The notes below the pieces were generated by a model, which ran no database searches, had not been told where the DNA came from, and saw nothing but the letters and a program-made list of their open reading frames with translations. A stretch of 64,000 nucleotides of DNA from Pelagibacter sp047722505 (GTDB lineage Bacteria > Pseudomonadota > Alphaproteobacteria > Pelagibacterales > Pelagibacteraceae). Of the stretch, positions 26,556-35,572 are shown piece by piece (within the stretch, counting starts at the first letter, position 1; each line of letters opens with the position of its first letter). A program made the translations under genes and the position numbers. The stretch is from positions 1,240,001-1,304,000 of the forward strand of contig NZ_CP159814.1 in NCBI RefSeq assembly GCF_047722505.1, written 5' to 3'.

Positions 26556-27758
26556 TTAAGATACTCTCCATGCTTGTCCGTAAAGATCAACCATCTCATT
26601 TACAGAAGGCACTCTTGGATTGAGGTTTGGAGCTCCTGAATTTTCTGCATCAGTTGCCATATTTTCTAACTCTTCCTCAAAATTTTTTTGATTTATTCCA
26701 AAATTTTTCATTGATGGAACTTCAAAATCTTTATTAATTTTATAAAGTCCTTTAATTAATTTATTACAAGCAACATCATCATTGTCCTGTGGTAAAGCAA
26801 ATTCTCCAGCTCTACTACAGTCAGCATAACGACTTTTTGCATGTTCAATTGAAAATTCAGTTATTGTTGGTAACAACATTGCATTGCTTAAACCATGTGG
26901 AACTTTAAAATTACTTCCGAGTGGTCTACTCATTCCATGAACCAAACATATAGATGCATTAGAAAATGCCAAGCCCCCTAATGTTGCTGCTAACATTAAT
27001 CCTTCTCTGGCTTTTAAGTCTTTAGGGTTCTTATCAACTGCATAAATATTTTTCATAACAAGTCTTATTGTATCTAGAGCCATTCTATCTGAAAATAATG
27101 TAGCTTTTTTACTAACATAAGCTTCTATACCATGTGTTAAAGTATCGATTGCACTATCAATAGTTAACCTTCTAGGTTTTGATAATGTTAAATCATAATC
27201 AACTATTGCAACAATTGGAACAAACCCCTCTCCTCTACACGAAATTTTTTCGTTATTATTTGAATCAATAATTACTGCATGATGTGTCACTTCTGATCCT
27301 GTTCCAGCTGTAGTTGGTATAGCAATTATTGGTAAACCTTTTTTATCAAACATTGATGGTGGCTTATAGTCTTGAATATTTTTACTAAATTTAGCCATTG
27401 CAGCTATTGCTTTTGCCGTATCCATTGGACTTCCTCCACCAAAGCCGATTACCGCATCATTTTTACATTTTTCTAAAAATTTAATACCCTGTAAGACTAC
27501 AGTGTCAGTTGGGTCAGGAACAGTGTCATCAAATACATCTGACTTTAATCCTGCTTTACTTAGAACCTCCTGCAACATTTTAACATAACCAAATGCTACC
27601 ATTTGTTTGTCGGTTACAATTAATAATGATTTAATAGATCCTAGAATCTTTATAATCTCAGGTAGTTCGTTTAAACTACCTTTTCCAATTTGCAGATACC
27701 TCGGAATACAAACACGTACATTTTCTCTTTTAATCAAACGGTCTCTCTCTCTTTCCAT
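26556..27758 (-). CDS. Iron-type alcohol dehydrogenase
   Basis: This is a group III (Fe-ADH) NAD(P)-dependent dehydrogenase. The 400 residues have the cofactor motif GFGGGSPMDTAKAIAAM and the nicotinamide loop TAGTGSEVTHHAVI. Metal ligands lie in the helical domain, with DSAIDTLTHGIEAY (Asp, His) and CLVHGMSRPLGSNFKVPHGLSNAM (His, His). The substrate is not readable from sequence. Its divergent neighbour mmsA suggests that alcohol or hydroxyacid oxidation to a semialdehyde feeds MmsA. Its stop is 61 bases before dctP, on the same strand, so it probably heads the TRAP operon. Confidence 0.9.
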   Translation of the reverse strand: MERERDRLIKRENVRVCIPRYLQIGKGSLNELPEIIKILGSIKSLLIVTDKQMVAFGYVKMLQEVLSKAGLKSDVFDDTVPDPTDTVVLQGIKFLEKCKNDAVIGFGGGSPMDTAKAIAAMAKFSKNIQDYKPPSMFDKKGLPIIAIPTTAGTGSEVTHHAVIIDSNNNEKISCRGEGFVPIVAIVDYDLTLSKPRRLTIDSAIDTLTHGIEAYVSKKATLFSDRMALDTIRLVMKNIYAVDKNPKDLKAREGLMLAATLGGLAFSNASICLVHGMSRPLGSNFKVPHGLSNAMLLPTITEFSIEHAKSRYADCSRAGEFALPQDNDDVACNKLIKGLYKINKDFEVPSMKNFGINQKNFEEELENMATDAENSGAPNLNPRVPSVNEMVDLYGQAWRVS

Positions 27759-27771
27759 CTAATTGGTTAAG

Positions 27772-27862
27772 TTGCAATCTAAACCTATGTAATTTTAAGA
27801 GTCAATAGTTCAAAATCTTTAAATGATAATATTTTTCTCATTTAAGAAATAAGAGATTGCAA
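27772..27862. promoter_or_regulatory. Inverted 9-bp repeat pair in the adh/mmsA divergent promoter
   Basis: TTGCAATCT at 27772-27780 and its exact reverse complement AGATTGCAA at 27854-27862 face each other across 73 bases in the 152-base spacer. Each lies near one of the two divergent starts (27758 minus, 27911 plus). The centres are about eight helical turns apart. This layout suits one regulator binding at both promoters; the IclR-type regulator at 29432 is the local candidate. AAGGAG precedes the mmsA ATG. Confidence 0.5.
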
Positions 27863-27910
27863 AGAAAAAAAGGTTGGTGTAACTTTCGTATATAATATAA
27901 AAGGAGTTTC

Positions 27911-29404
27911 ATGAAAAAAATAAGTCATTTTATAGACGGAAAAATATATAGCGATAGTGAATCTAGAACCGGTCCGATTCTTAACCCAGCAATTGGTGAA
28001 CAGATAGCAGAAGTTGAGTTAGCAAGTAAAGCTACTGTTGAGATGGCTATTGAAAGTTCTGCTAAGGCTTTTATAAAATGGTCAAAAACTACTCCCATAA
28101 ACAGATCAAGAATTTTATCAAAATATAAAGATTTATTAGTTAAAAATATGGAAGAAATAGCTGTAATGGTTTCTAAAGAACATGGAAAAACCATTCCTGA
28201 CGCCAAAGGTTCTATTCAAAGAGGAATTGAAGTTGTTGAATATGCTACTGGTATTACCGATTCTTTAAAAGGAGATCATTCGGCAAACGTTGGTACAAAC
28301 GTTGACTCATATAATTTACGTCAACCACTTGGTGTTTGTGCTGGTATTACTCCATTTAATTTTCCAGCTATGGTTCCCATGTGGATGTACCCAGTTTCTA
28401 TAGCATGTGGAAATACTTTTATATTAAAGCCTTCCGAAAAAGACCCAAGCTGTCCAATGAGACTTGCAGAACTAGCAATTGAAGCTGGTATGCCGCCTGG
28501 CGTTTTAAATGTTGTAAATGGTGATAAAGAATCTGTTGATACTTTGTTAGAAAGTAAAGATGTTAAAGCAATTAGTTTTGTAGGTTCAACTCCTATTGCA
28601 GAATATGTTTATCATACAGGAACAAAAAATAACAAAAGAGTACAAGCGCTTGGTGGTGCCAAAAACCATATGGTTGTTATGCCTGATGCAGATGTTGATA
28701 AAACAGCTGATGCCCTTATAGGTTCAGCTTTTGGATCTGCGGGTGAAAGATGTATGGCTATTTCAGTTGCGGTATGTGTGGGTGAAAAAACAGCTGAAAA
28801 ATTAAAAACTAAACTATTAGAAGAAACTTTAAAATTAAATGTTGGACCATACACAGATGAAAAAAGTGATTTTGGACCACTAAATAATAAAGCTCACTAT
28901 GAAAAAGTCTTAGGGTATATAGATGCGGGTGAAAAAGAAGGAGCAAAATTACTTGCTGATGGAAGAAATATGAAGCTTCAAGGTTATGAAAATGGTTACT
29001 TTGTAGGCCCAACTATCTTTGAAAATGTCAAACCAGATATGAAAATTTACAAAGAAGAAATTTTTGGTCCAGTATTAAGTATGATGACAACAGATACATA
29101 CGAAGATGCTTTAAAATTAGTTAATGGTCATGAATTAGGAAATGGTGCTGCAGTATTTACAAAAAGTGGAATGATAGCAAAACACTTTACTGAAAATGCA
29201 CAAATTGGAATGATAGGAGTAAACGTTCCTATCCCAGTACCCGTTGCTTACCATAGCTTTGGGGGTTGGAAACGATCATTATTTGGAGATCATGCAATGC
29301 ATGGTCCTGAAGGAATAAGATTCTATACTAAATTGAAGACTGCAACTGTAACATGGTCTGAAGACAATAGTGGTCCTGAGTTTACAATTCCTGTCTTATC
29401 ATAA
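27911..29404 (+). CDS. mmsA: CoA-acylating methylmalonate/malonate-semialdehyde dehydrogenase
   Basis: MmsA converts methylmalonate semialdehyde or malonate semialdehyde to propionyl- or acetyl-CoA with NAD. The 497 residues have ITPFNFPAMVPMWMYPVSIACGNTFILKPSE and the Gly-rich NAD site SFVGSTPIAEYVY. The catalytic Cys is in GSAFGSAGERCMAISVAV. The Arg-Cys pair and the absence of the usual catalytic Glu (EL/VGGK; here QALGGAKNHMVVMPDA) mark the CoA-dependent MmsA group. AAGGAG precedes the ATG. With the divergent alcohol dehydrogenase it could handle 3-hydroxypropionate- or valine-derived semialdehydes; this is inference. Confidence 0.93.
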   Translation: MKKISHFIDGKIYSDSESRTGPILNPAIGEQIAEVELASKATVEMAIESSAKAFIKWSKTTPINRSRILSKYKDLLVKNMEEIAVMVSKEHGKTIPDAKGSIQRGIEVVEYATGITDSLKGDHSANVGTNVDSYNLRQPLGVCAGITPFNFPAMVPMWMYPVSIACGNTFILKPSEKDPSCPMRLAELAIEAGMPPGVLNVVNGDKESVDTLLESKDVKAISFVGSTPIAEYVYHTGTKNNKRVQALGGAKNHMVVMPDADVDKTADALIGSAFGSAGERCMAISVAVCVGEKTAEKLKTKLLEETLKLNVGPYTDEKSDFGPLNNKAHYEKVLGYIDAGEKEGAKLLADGRNMKLQGYENGYFVGPTIFENVKPDMKIYKEEIFGPVLSMMTTDTYEDALKLVNGHELGNGAAVFTKSGMIAKHFTENAQIGMIGVNVPIPVPVAYHSFGGWKRSLFGDHAMHGPEGIRFYTKLKTATVTWSEDNSGPEFTIPVLS

Positions 29405-29431
29405 TTTTTAGTTAAAAAAAATTCAAGAATT

Positions 29432-30193
29432 GTGAACGAAAGAAATAATAGAACTTCGCCTAGGCGAATATTAAATATTTTAGAAGAAATTTTAATAGAC
29501 CCAGATAACTTTACTGCCAAAAAAATATCTCATAAATTAGATATTCCTTTAGCAACTGTTTATCGACACATAGAGACTTTATGTGATGAAAGGTTTTTGA
29601 TAGCAAGTAGTTCAAAAAAATATATTCCTGGACCAAAAATTAGAAAAATAATCTTAAAAAGTCTTCCCTATGAACCAAATTTTACTCTTAGGAGATCATA
29701 TTTAAGAAAGCTTACAACGGATATAAAAGAAACAGTTAGTTTGTCTGTACCAATTGGAACTAAGCTTGTATATTTTGACAGAATTGAGTTCCATTGGCCA
29801 ATGCAACTAAATCTAGAAGCAGGAGACCATCTACCCTTGCACGCTTCTGCATCAGGAAAGCTCTATCTTTCATCTATTAAAAAAGACGATGCATTAGAAA
29901 TTTTTAGAAATATTAAAACTCCTGCGTCTGCGAAAAATACAATTACAGAAATTTCTCAATTTAAAAAAGAATTGAATAAAATAAAAAAACAAGGTTATTC
30001 ATTTGATGATGAGGAATGGTTTAATGGAATGGTAGGCCTATCCTTGCCTATAACAAATGCTAATAATGAACTATGTTTTTGTCTTTCCACTCATACAGCA
30101 AAAAGTCGAAAAAATATTGATGGTTTAAAAAAGATTCTACCTTTAATGCTGTCTGCTGCAGCAAATTTAAAAAAGGCTTTATTTAAATATTAG
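29432..30193 (+). CDS. IclR-family transcriptional regulator
   Basis: The 253-residue protein has an N-terminal winged helix (RILNILEEILIDPDNFTAKKISHKLDIPLATVYRHIETL) and then the IclR effector domain with RRSYLRKLTTDIKETVSLSV, HLPLHASASGKLYLS and KKQGYSFDDEEWFNGMVGLSLPI. The start is GTG. It begins 27 bases after mmsA and probably shares its message, so it likely controls adh, mmsA and the TRAP genes. Its end overlaps the convergent sdhB stop by 11 bases. The effector is unknown. Confidence 0.85.
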   Translation: MNERNNRTSPRRILNILEEILIDPDNFTAKKISHKLDIPLATVYRHIETLCDERFLIASSSKKYIPGPKIRKIILKSLPYEPNFTLRRSYLRKLTTDIKETVSLSVPIGTKLVYFDRIEFHWPMQLNLEAGDHLPLHASASGKLYLSSIKKDDALEIFRNIKTPASAKNTITEISQFKKELNKIKKQGYSFDDEEWFNGMVGLSLPITNANNELCFCLSTHTAKSRKNIDGLKKILPLMLSAAANLKKALFKY

Positions 30194-30962
30194 CTGTAAC
30201 TAACATTTTTTTTAATTCAGCTATGGCTTTTGCTGGATTTAATCCTTTTGGACAAGAATTTGTACAATTCATAATAGTATGACATCTATACAGCTTAAGT
30301 TCATCAGCTACTTTTTTTAATCTTTCTTTTCTTTCATCGTCTCTACTATCTACTATCCACCTATAAGCTTGAAGCAAAACTGCAGGACCTAAAAATTTAT
30401 CCTCATTCCACCAATAGCTTGGACAAGAAGTGGAACAACATGCACACATGATACATTCATATGCACCATCTAATTTTTTTCTATCTTTTTGAGATTGAAT
30501 AATTTCTGTAGTTTCAACTTTTGTATTCGTTTTTAGCCATGGCTCAATTGATTCGTATTGTTTATACAATCCACTTAAGTCCCCAATTAAATCTTTTTTA
30601 ACTTTTAAATGAGGTAATGGATAAATATTTATATCTCCTTCAATTTCTGAGTGAGGCTTTGTACATGCTAAACCATTTTTACCATCCATATTCATTGCAC
30701 AAGATCCACAAACACCATGTGCACAAGATCTCCGATAAGCCAATGATGGGTCAATTTCGTTTTTAATCTTATTTAAAATATCTAATACTTTTGAAGGACA
30801 GTTATCCATATCTACTTCATAAGTGTCCTCTCTTGGGTTTTCTCCATTTGAGGGATCCCATCTATAAACATTTATTTTTCTGATATTTTTTGATCCAGTT
30901 TTATCTTGATAATAGATACCTTTTTGAACTTCTGAATTTTTAGGTAAATTTATTTGAACCAC
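30183..30962 (-). CDS. sdhB: Succinate dehydrogenase iron-sulfur subunit
   Basis: SdhB carries electrons from FAD to quinone. The 259 residues have the [2Fe-2S] site RRSCAHGVCGSCAMNMDGKNGLAC (about 58-81). The [4Fe-4S]/[3Fe-4S] sites are CIMCACCSTSCPSYWWN and CHTIMNCTNSCPKGLNP. Residues around the quinone pocket (SCPSYWWN) look normal. The gene is last of sdhCDAB and overlaps sdhA by one base. Confidence 0.96.
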   Translation of the reverse strand: MVQINLPKNSEVQKGIYYQDKTGSKNIRKINVYRWDPSNGENPREDTYEVDMDNCPSKVLDILNKIKNEIDPSLAYRRSCAHGVCGSCAMNMDGKNGLACTKPHSEIEGDINIYPLPHLKVKKDLIGDLSGLYKQYESIEPWLKTNTKVETTEIIQSQKDRKKLDGAYECIMCACCSTSCPSYWWNEDKFLGPAVLLQAYRWIVDSRDDERKERLKKVADELKLYRCHTIMNCTNSCPKGLNPAKAIAELKKMLVTANI

Positions 30963-32734
30963 TAGTAAACTCTTTCTTGTGGTGGAAAGTATTGAACTTC
31001 ATTTGTTAAAGTCGATTTAGTAACTGGTCTATAGCCAATTTTTGAATCTTTTCCATTACACCAAGCTATAGTGTGTTGCATAAATTTTTCATCATCTCTT
31101 TTTGGGAAATCTTCTCTTGCATGTGCACCTCTGCTCTCTTGTCTATTATAAGCAGAATCCACTGTTGTAATTGCTTGTCTTATCAAATTATCAAACTCCA
31201 ATGTTTCCACTAAATCGGTGTTAAAAACAAGTGACTTATCTTTTACAGAAATTGATTCCATTCCATCGTATGCTTTTCTAATATCATCAACACCCTCTTT
31301 AAGTGTTTTTTCTGTTCTAAAAACAGCACACTTTGATTGCATAGTTTTCTGCATTGAAAGTCTAAGTTCTGCAGTATTGTTTTCACCATTAGAGTTTCTT
31401 AATTTATCAAATCTTTCTAAGCATTTTTCTGTTTCAGTCTCTCCTATATCCTCGTGTGGAGTTCCTGGTTTTACAAGTTCTGCAGCTCTTCTAGCTGCGG
31501 CTCTTCCAAATACAACTAGGTCAATTAAAGAATTAGACCCCAATCTATTCGCTCCATGAACAGAAACGCAGGCAGCCTCACCAATTGCCATTAATCCTGG
31601 AACTGTTTCAGAATCGTTTCCTGTTAATACTTCAGCTTTATAGTTTGTTGGGATACCTCCCATATTGTAATGAACAGTGGGCACTACTGGTATTGGCTCT
31701 TTAGTTACATCAACATTTGCAAATAATCTTGCTGCTTCCGTTATTCCTGGAAGTCTACTTTCAATAATACTTTTGTCTAAATGACTTAAGTGTAAGTGAA
31801 CATGATCCTGTTCTTTACCCACACCTCTTCCTTCATTAATCTCAATTGACATTGATCTACTTACTACATCTCTAGATGCTAAGTCTTTAGCTTTTGGTGC
31901 ATAACGCTCCATAAATCTTTCACCTTTTGAATTAACTAAATAGCCACCTTCTCCTCTAACACCTTCAGAAATTAAAGTTCCATGTCCATAAATTCCTGTC
32001 GGGTGAAATTGTACAAATTCCATGTCTTGTAATGGTAAACCTGCTCTTAAAACCATTGCATTTCCATCTCCAGTACAAGTGTGTGCTGAAGTTGCAGAAT
32101 AATAAGCTTTTCCATAACCTCCTGTTGCAATTATTGTACTATGAGCTCTAAATCTATGAATTGTTCCATCATTTAAATTCCAAGCAATAAGACCTTTACA
32201 TTCACCATCTTTCATTAATAAATCTAGAGCAAAGTATTCAATAAAAAATTCAGTGTTGTGTTTTAAAGCTTGTCCATAAAGGGTGTGAAGTATTGCGTGT
32301 CCAGTTCTATCTGCGGCTGCGCATGTTCTTTGAACAATTCCATTACCATAATTTTTTGTCATTCCACCAAAGGGTCTTTGGTAAATTTTACCATCATCAG
32401 TTCTACTAAATGGAACTCCATATTTTTCTAATTCTATAACAGCTGCTGGAGCTTCTTTACAAAGATACTCGATACTATCTTGGTCACCTAACCAGTCAGC
32501 ACCTTTGACAGTATCATACATATGCCAACGCCAATCATCTTCGCCCATATTCCCTAAGGATGCAGAAATTCCTCCTTGAGCAGCAGAGGTATGACTTCTT
32601 GTTGGAAACACTTTTGAAATACAGGCTGTCTTTAAACCAGCTTCACTTAAACCAACAGCAGCTCTTAAACCTGAGCCTCCTGCGCCAAGTACGATAACAT
32701 CGTATTCATGATCTATAATTTTATATGAACTCAT
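30962..32734 (-). CDS. sdhA: Succinate dehydrogenase flavoprotein subunit
   Basis: SdhA oxidises succinate at covalently bound FAD. The 590 residues show VLGAGGSGLRAAVGLSEAG, the FAD-linking His region TRSHTSAAQGGISASLGN, and FVQFHPTGIYGHG. The catalytic Arg region SEGVRGEGGYL and late motif VHGANRLGSNSLIDLVVFG are also present. Length is normal. It overlaps sdhD by four bases and sdhB by one. Confidence 0.97.
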   Translation of the reverse strand: MSSYKIIDHEYDVIVLGAGGSGLRAAVGLSEAGLKTACISKVFPTRSHTSAAQGGISASLGNMGEDDWRWHMYDTVKGADWLGDQDSIEYLCKEAPAAVIELEKYGVPFSRTDDGKIYQRPFGGMTKNYGNGIVQRTCAAADRTGHAILHTLYGQALKHNTEFFIEYFALDLLMKDGECKGLIAWNLNDGTIHRFRAHSTIIATGGYGKAYYSATSAHTCTGDGNAMVLRAGLPLQDMEFVQFHPTGIYGHGTLISEGVRGEGGYLVNSKGERFMERYAPKAKDLASRDVVSRSMSIEINEGRGVGKEQDHVHLHLSHLDKSIIESRLPGITEAARLFANVDVTKEPIPVVPTVHYNMGGIPTNYKAEVLTGNDSETVPGLMAIGEAACVSVHGANRLGSNSLIDLVVFGRAAARRAAELVKPGTPHEDIGETETEKCLERFDKLRNSNGENNTAELRLSMQKTMQSKCAVFRTEKTLKEGVDDIRKAYDGMESISVKDKSLVFNTDLVETLEFDNLIRQAITTVDSAYNRQESRGAHAREDFPKRDDEKFMQHTIAWCNGKDSKIGYRPVTKSTLTNEVQYFPPQERVY

Positions 32735-33060
32735 GTATTTAAATTAAATATTATTATAATTGTAATTAAGGGGATTATTATAGCAAATATATTCAAAATT
32801 TTGTTTGCGACATTTTTGATTTTTTCATCCTGTATATAGTCTTCAAATACCTCACTAATACTTAAAGCTGAAAAAAAATAGGCAAAAACTAACAACAAAG
32901 AAACTAAAATTTTAGATGGCTGATTTGAAAAAAAATTAACAATATCGACATAATCTTTATTGAAAACTGAAACTAAATTTAAAATAAACCATGTCATTAA
33001 TGGTATCAACACCACAGAGCTTACTCTCATTAATAGCCATTTTTTAGTCACGTTATTCAT
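32731..33060 (-). CDS. sdhD: Succinate dehydrogenase membrane anchor SdhD, no histidine
   Basis: SdhD and SdhC anchor the complex and form the quinone site. I chose the ATG at 33060, right after the sdhC stop with GGAAGG upstream, giving 109 residues; a TTG at 33081 would extend it. Three membrane segments are visible, and the conserved DY pair is present (VFEDYIQDE, residues 74-75). The residue twelve before that Tyr, where the E. coli axial haem ligand His71 lies, is Phe63. The protein contains no His at all. See the linked finding. Confidence 0.85.
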   Translation of the reverse strand: MNNVTKKWLLMRVSSVVLIPLMTWFILNLVSVFNKDYVDIVNFFSNQPSKILVSLLLVFAYFFSALSISEVFEDYIQDEKIKNVANKILNIFAIIIPLITIIIIFNLNT

Positions 33061-33061
33061 A

Positions 33062-33445
33062 CTAAATAAATTGCCTTCCAATTAAATAAATTAAAATTGT
33101 TAAAAAAAATGAGCCAATGATCACGATTAATCCTGTTATCTTTGTTACTTTTAATTCAAACCCATATCCTAGGTCCATAATTAAATGTCTTATTTCACTT
33201 AATATCTGGAAACTAAATGACCATGTTAAACCTAAAATTATGAATTTTCCTAAAATAGAATTTAAAAATACCTTGGTAAACTCATAACTATTTTCACCTA
33301 GTAGTAAGGATGCAATCCAAAAACAAATTATTGTTATGGCAGCTATATTTATTATTCCTGTAATTCTATGTGAAATAGATACTAATGAAGATATGTGCCA
33401 TCTGTAGATCTGAATATGTGGTGATAAAGGATTATTATTTTCCAT
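33062..33445 (-). CDS. sdhC: Succinate dehydrogenase cytochrome b subunit SdhC
   Basis: The 127-residue anchor has PLSPHIQIYRWHISSLVSISHRITG with the quinone-site Ser23 and Arg27 (E. coli Ser27 and Arg31), and EIRHLIMDLGYG near residue 85. The spacing from Ser23 to residue 80 is 57, the same as Ser27 to haem ligand His84 in E. coli, but residue 80 is Gln. Three membrane helices are present. It overlaps asd by 11 bases. Confidence 0.9.
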   Translation of the reverse strand: MENNNPLSPHIQIYRWHISSLVSISHRITGIINIAAITIICFWIASLLLGENSYEFTKVFLNSILGKFIILGLTWSFSFQILSEIRHLIMDLGYGFELKVTKITGLIVIIGSFFLTILIYLIGRQFI

Positions 33446-34442
33446 TAAGATTATTTTTAATTAAAGTTTCTGCAATTTCAACAGCATTCAATGCCGCTCC
33501 TCTAAGTAAATTATCAGAAACAATCCATAGGTTTAATGAATTCTTGTTAGTTTTATCTTCTCTTATTCTTGAGATATAAGTTTCATCTCTACCTTCTGCT
33601 TCAATTGGAGTACTATATCCTCCATCTTCTCTTTTATCGTAAACTTTACAGCCCTTTGCTTTACTAAGAGTGTCTCTAACTTTTTCTAAAGAAAATGATT
33701 TTTCAAATTGAATATTTACTGACTCCGCATGAGAAACCATAACTGGAATTCTTACACATGTTGCTGTTAATTCTATTTTGTCACCAAGAATTTTTTTAGT
33801 TTCGTTGGTCATTTTTAATTCTTCTTTAGTATAGCCATCATCTGCAAAAACATCGATTTGAGGAATGGCATTAAAAGCTATTTGTTTAGTAAAATTTCTA
33901 GATTTAATTTCTTTATTTTCTAGAGATGATTTAGTTTGCTCTATTAGTTCATTCATAGGGTCTTTGCCACCACCTGAAACAGACTGATATGTCGAAACAA
34001 CTATTCGTACAATATTGAATAAGTCATGTAACGGTTTAAGAGCAATTACTAACTGAGCTGTTGAGCAATTAGGGTTAGCAATTATATTTTTTTTCATACT
34101 CTTAATTGCTTCTGGATTTACTTGTGGAACAATTAATGGCACATCAGGATCCATTCTAAAAAAACTAGAATTATCTATAACTATTGAATACTTTGCTGCT
34201 TTTAAAGCATGTTGTTCTGAAATTTTTCCACCTGCTGCAAAGAAAGTAATTTGAATTTTTGAAAAATCAAATGTTTCAAGGTTAAAGATCTCATGTTCTT
34301 TGCCACTAAAATTTATTTTTTGACCAGCACTTCTTGGTGAAGCAACTAAAAATAGCTCCTTTATAGGAAGTTTTTTTCTCTCTAGAACTTGGAGAATTTT
34401 TCTTCCAACATTACCTGTGGCTCCTACAATTGCTATATTCAT
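33435..34442 (-). CDS. asd: Aspartate-semialdehyde dehydrogenase
   Basis: Asd makes aspartate semialdehyde for lysine/DAP, threonine and methionine synthesis. The 335 residues have the NADP motif AIVGATGNVGRKILQVLE and the loop VASPRSAGQKINF. The catalytic Cys is in IIANPNCSTAQLVIAL (about 130) and the late motif is CVRIPVMVSHAESVNI, with a catalytic His. Length is normal. It overlaps sdhC and lies 20 bases after dmdA. Confidence 0.95.
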   Translation of the reverse strand: MNIAIVGATGNVGRKILQVLERKKLPIKELFLVASPRSAGQKINFSGKEHEIFNLETFDFSKIQITFFAAGGKISEQHALKAAKYSIVIDNSSFFRMDPDVPLIVPQVNPEAIKSMKKNIIANPNCSTAQLVIALKPLHDLFNIVRIVVSTYQSVSGGGKDPMNELIEQTKSSLENKEIKSRNFTKQIAFNAIPQIDVFADDGYTKEELKMTNETKKILGDKIELTATCVRIPVMVSHAESVNIQFEKSFSLEKVRDTLSKAKGCKVYDKREDGGYSTPIEAEGRDETYISRIREDKTNKNSLNLWIVSDNLLRGAALNAVEIAETLIKNNLNGK

Positions 34443-34462
34443 GATGTTATTAGGCTTTTATA

Positions 34463-35572
34463 CTAGATGAAGGGTAAATCGCAAACTTTTCCACCAAAAG
34501 TGTAATCATTTATTTGAATTTTAACGGTTTGAGATACTTCCCAGTGAGACTTCTGGATCATTGCTATTCCAATTACCATTTGAAAATGAGGTGAGTAACA
34601 AGCCGATCTTAATTCACCAATTATATTATTTTTCTCATCATATAAATTTTTTGATCCTGTGAGACTAATTTCTTTTATATCAATTTTAATACCCATTAAC
34701 TTCTTTTGGGCTCCTTTTGATTTAACTTCTTTTAATTTATCTTTTCCTAAAAAATTTATATCACTATCCAAACTAACATATTGATCAAAACCACATTCAA
34801 ATGGATTATCATTGTTATCAAAATCATTTCCATAAGATAATAATGCACTCTCAATTCTCTCTATTAAGTTTGGACACCCAGGTCCTACATTAAATTCTTT
34901 TCCAACTTCAAAAAGAAAGTCATATAATTTTTGTCCTGACTCTGTATTTTGAACATAAACTTCATATCCACCTTGCTTAGACCATCCTGACCTTGCTATA
35001 AGATGCTTTGTCCCTTCAAAATCGAAATAATCAAATCCAAAGAATTTTAGTTCAGTAATTTTTTTTCCAAAAACTTTTTCCATTAATGCAAATGATTTCG
35101 GACCCTGTATTGCCATTATATCCACCACTGGTTCTACAATTTTAACATCAAATTTATGTCCAGACGCTAAACCTTTGGCAAAAAAAATTACATCCGAGTC
35201 TGCTATTGATAGCCACCATCTATTTTCATCCAGCTTTAGAACAACTGGATCATTAACTAAATTTCCATTTTCATCTATTATTGGACAATAATAACATCTC
35301 CCAATTTTAGATTTTGATAAATCTCTACATGTCATCAATTGCACTAACTCCGCAGAGTCTTTTCCCGCTATTTCTACTTGTCTTTCTGCAGCAACATCCC
35401 ATACTTGAACATGCTCTTTTAAATGTTTGTAGCTATTTTCTATTGATCCAAATGCAGCAGGTAACAGCATATGATTATAAATTGTGTATGCTGTAACCCC
35501 TTGTTTCTCTATTCTTGCAGTATAAGGAGTACTTCTTAATCTTCTAGATTTTGCTATTGAAAAGTTTTTCAT
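34463..35572 (-). CDS. dmdA: Dimethylsulfoniopropionate demethylase
   Basis: DmdA transfers a methyl group from DMSP to tetrahydrofolate, giving methylmercaptopropionate (MMPA). The protein is 369 residues, the length of the characterised Pelagibacter enzyme, and I recognise its sequence: MKNFSIAKSRRLRSTPYTAR at the start, WDVAAERQVEIAGKDSAELV, LVNDPVVLKLDEN, DYFDFEGTKHLIARSGWSKQ and the C-terminus CDLPFI. It belongs to the GcvT fold. The ATG overlaps the hydrolase stop by one base. The neighbours dmdB and dmdC fit the MMPA pathway. Confidence 0.96.
   Translation of the reverse strand: MKNFSIAKSRRLRSTPYTARIEKQGVTAYTIYNHMLLPAAFGSIENSYKHLKEHVQVWDVAAERQVEIAGKDSAELVQLMTCRDLSKSKIGRCYYCPIIDENGNLVNDPVVLKLDENRWWLSIADSDVIFFAKGLASGHKFDVKIVEPVVDIMAIQGPKSFALMEKVFGKKITELKFFGFDYFDFEGTKHLIARSGWSKQGGYEVYVQNTESGQKLYDFLFEVGKEFNVGPGCPNLIERIESALLSYGNDFDNNDNPFECGFDQYVSLDSDINFLGKDKLKEVKSKGAQKKLMGIKIDIKEISLTGSKNLYDEKNNIIGELRSACYSPHFQMVIGIAMIQKSHWEVSQTVKIQINDYTFGGKVCDLPFI

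Noticed and set aside
27874..27896. TATAAT at 27891-27896 as the mmsA promoter
   Set aside because: No -35 element at suitable distance and it would leave a leader of under ten bases; AT-rich sequence yields such matches by chance.
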